A DNA stretch of 17,879 bases from Planctomycetaceae bacterium (GTDB lineage: Bacteria > Planctomycetota > Planctomycetia > Pirellulales > Thermoguttaceae): positions 1 through 17,879 of the forward strand of contig JAIRPZ010000279.1 of the NCBI GenBank assembly GCA_031256755.1, given 5' to 3'. Below the pieces are notes generated by a model, which ran no database searches, was not told the origin of the DNA, and saw only the letters and a list, made by a program, of their open reading frames with translations. Positions 14,092-17,879 of this stretch are shown here, piece by piece (within the stretch, counting starts at the first letter, position 1; the number at the start of each line of letters is the position of its first letter). The position numbers and the translations under genes are program-made.

Positions 14092-15585
14092 ATGCTTGTA
14101 AAGTTTAACACTGCCCGTCGTCTACGTTTTCCCTTGCCCATGCACGAACAAACACAGCGGTTCATCCTGCTGCTGCTTTTTTATCTGACCGGTCCGGTAC
14201 TGACACTCGGAATCATCGGCGGAATCGTGCTGCGCAAATTGCCGAATAATGCCCGGCATTGGGAATATCAACTTTCACAAAAAACCGGATTGCATTGGAA
14301 AATTCAATCGGTCGAGTACCGTTCCCCCGGCTCAATACGGCTGCATAATGTTGAAATCGTTGACGACATTACACTGACCGCCGTTTTTCACGCCCAAACC
14401 GCCGATGTCCGCCTGATCGCCGATCCGCATCGGGAATCCCTTTTTCCCGGAATGGCGGACACTGCCGATAAACCGGCTGCCGGCACAACCGTCAGCAAGT
14501 ACCTTGCCCCCTATTTTTCCCCTTTTTCCGACCCAAACCGCTTTTGGCAAATCGTTATTCCGCAGGCATTCTTGAATCTTTACGTTCCGCCGCGTGTCCT
14601 TGGCAATGCCGGTCAGGAAACCGCTGCGGATTCTTCACCCGCCGTTCAAAACATGCTGCAAAAACTGTCGGCAAGAGCCGCAGGGCTGTCCGACCGGCCG
14701 GTACAAATCATCATCGATCAAATGACCGCCGTCAGCGGCTACAGCATCAAACGGGAAGGGGAAAAATACAACCTTTTCCGCTTTGTACGCGGAACTTTTT
14801 ACCGCACCGCATCAGATATACGCTCGAACTGGACATTTCAAATTAAAAACGTTTCGGAAATCGGAACGGAATCCCTTTCGTTCATTCTTTCGCCGCAAAC
14901 AGATTCGCAGACCGTTGTGTTTCAAACGGGCAAAGAACCGATTCCCTGCGATTTAGCCGCTGTTTTTTGTCCGATGTTCAAGCGGTTCAGCGGCGGGACT
15001 TTCCGCGGCGAATTCATTTTTACGGCCGACAGCAAATCCAAAAGAATCCGTCTTCAAAACGTTTCATTTGCCGATTTGCCGCTGGCACCTTTCATCAAGC
15101 GGTACACGCCGTTTGCGGTTCAGGGAACGATTGCCGATATGCGGATTTTTCAGGCATCTTTCGGTTCCGGGGACTGGAGCGGCGAATTCAGTGCGACCGG
15201 CTGCCTGCAAGTCGTTAACGGAGCGATTGAGCAGCCCTTGTTTCATCGGTGCGTTGAAAATTTCCGCCTGACTGTTGAACCGGGAACTCTTTTGGAATCG
15301 CCGATGACAATGATCCCCTTTACGGCTTGTTCGATTCATTTCCGGCTTCTGCCGGAGGGCATGTTCTTTTGGGCGGATGAACTTTGGAAAAATGCGTTTA
15401 TGTACTACGATGCGGAAAACGACCGCAAAATGGAAATGATCGTCTATTTACCGCAAGGCAATGGTCAAATACCGATTTCGTACAATGCGGTTTTGTCGGT
15501 TTTCGTTCCTGATTCTGTGCCGGTCGTTCCGCTGACAAAAGGGATGCGGGAGATTCTGCCGGTCATTCCTGTTACCGAAAGATAA
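14092..15585 (+). CDS. AsmA/TamB-like membrane-anchored protein
   Basis: This 497-residue protein has a basic N-terminus and one membrane helix at about 24-46 (FILLLLFYLTGPVLTLGIIG). The rest should lie outside the cytoplasm. The next segment, YQLSQKTGLHWKIQSVEYRS then GSIRLHNVEIVDD, is the typical opening of AsmA-like and intermembrane lipid-bridge proteins (a beta hairpin after the anchor). A later segment, FSGGTFRGEFIFTADSKSKR followed by LQNVSFADLPLAPFIKR, and the AVQGTIADMRIFQASFGSGD stretch show the same repeated strand pattern. The match is by pattern only and the name is tentative. The start is ATG 14092, 27 bases after a good promoter; ATG 14140 is an alternative that keeps the helix. 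The EutN-like gene follows 48 bases later and is probably co-transcribed. Confidence 0.6.
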   Translation: MLVKFNTARRLRFPLPMHEQTQRFILLLLFYLTGPVLTLGIIGGIVLRKLPNNARHWEYQLSQKTGLHWKIQSVEYRSPGSIRLHNVEIVDDITLTAVFHAQTADVRLIADPHRESLFPGMADTADKPAAGTTVSKYLAPYFSPFSDPNRFWQIVIPQAFLNLYVPPRVLGNAGQETAADSSPAVQNMLQKLSARAAGLSDRPVQIIIDQMTAVSGYSIKREGEKYNLFRFVRGTFYRTASDIRSNWTFQIKNVSEIGTESLSFILSPQTDSQTVVFQTGKEPIPCDLAAVFCPMFKRFSGGTFRGEFIFTADSKSKRIRLQNVSFADLPLAPFIKRYTPFAVQGTIADMRIFQASFGSGDWSGEFSATGCLQVVNGAIEQPLFHRCVENFRLTVEPGTLLESPMTMIPFTACSIHFRLLPEGMFFWADELWKNAFMYYDAENDRKMEMIVYLPQGNGQIPISYNAVLSVFVPDSVPVVPLTKGMREILPVIPVTER

Positions 15586-15633
15586 CCGGTAAATTTGTTA
15601 GAATTGTTCCGTCAGATTGCCGATACGGAAAGA

Positions 15634-15975
15634 ATGCGTATCGGTAAAATTATCGGACAGGTTACGCTTTCCCGCTGCCATCCGTCTGTGAACGGATTTA
15701 GTTGGCGGATTGCGGTTCCTATGACGGAAGAGGATTTACGGCAGGAGAAGCCGGACGGATCGGGCATTTATTCTGATGAACACGTTGTTGTGAATGATCC
15801 TCTTGGAGTGAATGACGGCGGCATAATCGGATTCAGCGAAGGAGCGGAAGCGTCTATGCCGTTTTATCCTGAAAGCAAGCCGATTGATGCCTACAATGCG
15901 GTCATTTTGGATGCCGTTATTCTGGACGGACAGGATTCTTGTCATCAAAAATCTTATTTCCTTCCCTCTTCTTAA
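15634..15975 (+). CDS. EutN/CcmL family microcompartment pentamer protein
   Basis: EutN/CcmL (BMC-P) proteins form pentamers that cap the corners of bacterial microcompartments. This 113-residue protein starts MRIGKIIGQVTLSRCHPSVN, then WRIAVPM, GGIIGFSEGAEASMPFYPES and PIDAYNAVILDAVIL. These are the typical features: an N-terminal GxVxxT strand, the SxG-x-A loop and the P(I/V)DA-x-x-x-x-ILD motif near the end. It is slightly longer than EutN (about 95 residues) because of an insertion at about 31-50 and a C-terminal tail. The frame is open from TTG 15595, but ATG 15634 gives the family start. No BMC-H shell gene, aldolase or aldehyde dehydrogenase is nearby, so it is an orphan here, behind an AsmA-like gene. 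It may serve a remote microcompartment locus or another role. Confidence 0.85.
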   Translation: MRIGKIIGQVTLSRCHPSVNGFSWRIAVPMTEEDLRQEKPDGSGIYSDEHVVVNDPLGVNDGGIIGFSEGAEASMPFYPESKPIDAYNAVILDAVILDGQDSCHQKSYFLPSS

Positions 15976-15997
15976 CTGTCTGAAAAAACATGGCGAC

Positions 15998-16026
15998 TTG
16001 ACAAACGTCCGCCGGTAAAGAATAAT
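15998..16026 (+). promoter_or_regulatory. Strong promoter of the alkaline phosphatase gene
   Basis: A perfect TTGACA (15998-16003), an exact 17-base spacer and AATAAT (16021-16026, 5 of 6) predict transcription from about 16033 and a leader near 59 bases. No clear Pho box (direct repeats of CTGTCAT type) is seen in place of the -35. Confidence 0.75.
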
Positions 16027-16091
16027 CAGTGTCCGGCTGCAAACTGTTCCGCGGCTGTTTCCTCAACAACTATTCTGTGCTGGAGTTAAAA

Positions 16092-17627
16092 ATGAGATAC
16101 CTGATCCGTTTGTGCATTTTATTTTCCGTTGCTGTTTCTGTTGCCGTTTCTTCTCTGACTGCCGCCGAGGTGCAGCCGGTTAAGTATGTGTTCCTTTTCA
16201 TCGGAGACGGAATGTCTCTCCCGCAGCGGCAAATCGCCGAAGAATATATGCAAAAAACAAAACAGCACGGTTTGAAAATCAATGCCATGCCGTTTCAGTC
16301 CCTCACGACTACCCATTCCGCCGATAATTACGTCACCGATTCCGCCGCATCAGGAACGGCTATCGCCTGCGGCACCAAAACGAATAACGGGTGTCTCGGT
16401 CTCGATCCGAAAGGCAAACGGCTCGAATCCGTCGCTGAAGCGGCTCATAAAAACGGACGCAAAGTCGGAATCATTACCTCTGTCACCATTAACCACGCAA
16501 CGCCCGCCGCCTTTTATGCCCGGAGCGTCAGCCGAAACAATTATTATGAAATCGGATTGGATTTAATCGCTTCCGGTTTTGATTACTTCGGCGGCGGAGG
16601 AATTGCCGATCACGATGACAAAAAGTCGGAAAAATATAAAGGCGATCTCTATGAACTGGCGAAGAAAGCGGGCTATACGGTTGCACGGACGGAAGCCGAA
16701 ATTGCCGCCGTGACCAAAGGAAGCGGAAAGGTCATTGCCGCCGGAAACAAGGATGCGCTGCCGTATGCGATTGACGAACCGTCCGGCGGTTTGCGGCTTG
16801 CGGACTTTACCAGACAAGCCATCGAATTGCTCGACAATCCCGCCGGTTTTTTTATCATGGTTGAAGGAGGCAAAATCGACTGGGCATGTCACGATAACGA
16901 TGCGGCAACGGCGGTTCATGAAGTCATTGAATTTGACAACGCGGTCTCGGCAGCGTTTCAATTTGCCGAAAAACATCCGAAAGATACGCTGATCCTTGTC
17001 ACAGCGGATCACGAAACCGGCGGTCTCTCTGTCGGTAATGTCACAAAACAAAATACCGTTTTTATACAACTTCTGAAAGCACAAAAAGCATCCGTCGGCG
17101 AACTGGCGAAACTCGCCGGCATGTCAAACAAAGAGATGACGGAAACCGATGAACAGCGAAGCGAAAGAAGCCGCCGTTTTGTTACGGAAAATACGGGACT
17201 GCTTTTCACCGAAGAAGGAAAATGGAGTCCGGGAAATCTTCATCTCACGAAAGAGGAAATGAAGTTGATTCAAGATGTTTTCACAAAACCGGGAAAGGAT
17301 ATTGCGAAAACGCTGGTCAAAATCCTGAATAAAAAAGCGGGACTGTTTTGGACAAGCGGCAACCATTCTTCGCTACCGGTGAACACTTCGCTTTGGGGAA
17401 ATCAGGCGGGAACCATCGCGGACAATATCCGGGACAATACGGACATTGCCAAACAGTTGAAACAAGCCGTGCAGCCGGTGACAAAAAGCAGGGTTGTGCC
17501 GCAAACGGCGGAGCCGAAGGCGGCGGAACTGCCTGTCCGTCCGCGTTATGAGCGGAAAATGCAGCGTCAGGAACGGAAGATTCAAGCACGGACACGCGGC
17601 TATTTTTCCCCGTTTTGCTATTGCTGA
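16092..17627 (+). CDS. Alkaline phosphatase (PhoA superfamily)
   Basis: This secreted or periplasmic metallo-enzyme hydrolyses phosphate monoesters. The 511 residues begin with a Sec signal (MRYLIRLCILFSVAVSVAVS, cleaved near Ala-Ala-Glu, 24-26). Metal and active-site residues: Asp39 in FIGDGMS, nucleophile Ser84 in VTDSAASGTA, His135/Thr137 in INHATPAAFYA, Glu258 in MVEGGKIDWACHDND (with Asp263 and His267), Asp306-His307 in TADHETGG, and His425 in SGNHSSLPV. All positions for the two-zinc, one-magnesium site appear present. The C-terminal 30 residues (from RPRYERKMQ) are strongly basic and outside the fold. GGAG at 16082-16085 lies 6 bases before ATG 16092, which sets the start over the in-frame 16029 site. 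It stands alone behind a strong promoter. Confidence 0.92.
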   Translation: MRYLIRLCILFSVAVSVAVSSLTAAEVQPVKYVFLFIGDGMSLPQRQIAEEYMQKTKQHGLKINAMPFQSLTTTHSADNYVTDSAASGTAIACGTKTNNGCLGLDPKGKRLESVAEAAHKNGRKVGIITSVTINHATPAAFYARSVSRNNYYEIGLDLIASGFDYFGGGGIADHDDKKSEKYKGDLYELAKKAGYTVARTEAEIAAVTKGSGKVIAAGNKDALPYAIDEPSGGLRLADFTRQAIELLDNPAGFFIMVEGGKIDWACHDNDAATAVHEVIEFDNAVSAAFQFAEKHPKDTLILVTADHETGGLSVGNVTKQNTVFIQLLKAQKASVGELAKLAGMSNKEMTETDEQRSERSRRFVTENTGLLFTEEGKWSPGNLHLTKEEMKLIQDVFTKPGKDIAKTLVKILNKKAGLFWTSGNHSSLPVNTSLWGNQAGTIADNIRDNTDIAKQLKQAVQPVTKSRVVPQTAEPKAAELPVRPRYERKMQRQERKIQARTRGYFSPFCYC

Positions 17628-17718
17628 AAGATAACAAAGTTCTCCTTTCTATTTTCCGGCATTTTGCTATGTTATTTTCCTGTTTGAAAGACAATCATTT
17701 CCGCAAAAAAACAGATCG

Positions 17719-17879
17719 ATGAAAACAACTCTTGAAAATCTTTCGGTTCCGCTTGTCTGCATCCTGCTTCTTGCGGTCGTTTTGTGGACACCTCCGCGGC
17801 TGTCTCAAGCAAAGTTGCCGCAAAACCCGAAAGCGGGCGACCGTTTCGTCCTGAAAATCAAAGGCGTTGACTTTGCGTT
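17719..17879 (+). CDS. N-terminus of a secreted protein, possibly SUMF1/formylglycine-generating type (partial)
   Basis: The reading frame is open from ATG 17719 to the window edge (53 full codons). Residues 9-24 are hydrophobic (SVPLVCILLLAVVLWT) and end in a likely signal cleavage near SQA (29-31). The mature part begins KLPQNPKAGDRFVLKIKGVD and then Phe-Ala. A segment like 'AG-x-R-x-x-x-x-I-x-G-V-x-F-A' precedes the FRWCPxGxFxMGSP motif in many planctomycete SUMF1-family proteins, so that is my best guess, but the diagnostic part lies outside the window. The 91-base gap after the phosphatase gene holds no clear terminator or promoter. Confidence 0.4.
   Translation, partial: MKTTLENLSVPLVCILLLAVVLWTPPRLSQAKLPQNPKAGDRFVLKIKGVDFA

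Noticed and set aside
15976..16091. Pho box upstream of the alkaline phosphatase gene
   Set aside because: No pair of CTGTCAT-like direct repeats with the needed spacing is present; the -35 is a plain TTGACA.
1..17879. tRNA, rRNA and CRISPR arrays
   Set aside because: No cloverleaf-like stretch with CCA end, no rRNA-like sequence and no regular spaced repeats were seen in the gaps.

Overview
The window reads as chromosomal DNA of a planctomycete. The evidence is a LEPR-XLL-like motif in a secreted protein, a LolC/E-type permease with a planctomycete-like N-terminus, a stand-alone EutN/CcmL shell protein, and the start of what looks like a SUMF1-type secreted protein. Base composition is close to balanced. 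Shine-Dalgarno sequences are rare, and several good promoters sit almost on top of start codons. The finer placement (an animal- or gut-associated Pirellulales-like lineage) is a guess.

Region 1 (1-2214, minus strand) is the most unusual part. It holds a membrane-anchored LamG protein with a LEPR-like motif and a polymorphic-toxin type C-terminus. Its stop codon overlaps the start of a DUF4279-like gene that runs off the window, so the pair looks like a toxin followed by its immunity protein.

Region 2 (2364-7898, minus strand) is housekeeping: hemE (heme), ribF (FMN/FAD), a LolC/E-like lipoprotein-release permease and ptsI (PTS enzyme I). ptsI has its own sigma70-type promoter, which overlaps the terminator hairpin of the permease gene. 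Divergent from hemE, on the plus strand, are an NfeD-like membrane protein and queA (queuosine synthesis).

Region 3 (9775-11250) is a small accessory island with three unrecognised small proteins, a 37-bp direct repeat that is itself a near-perfect promoter, a 14-bp tandem repeat, a strong two-way terminator, and one gene whose natural start codon seems to be ATT.

Region 4 (11254-17879) holds a PIG-L family deacetylase, a FliN/SpoA-domain protein facing it, a frameshifted lipoprotein gene, an AsmA-like membrane protein followed by a EutN/CcmL-type pentamer gene, a PhoA-type alkaline phosphatase behind a strong promoter, and the start of a secreted protein cut by the window edge. Much of this region concerns the cell envelope (lipoprotein, AsmA-like protein, periplasmic phosphatase), which fits the LolC/E permease. 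No RNA gene, CRISPR array, transposase or phage gene was found.
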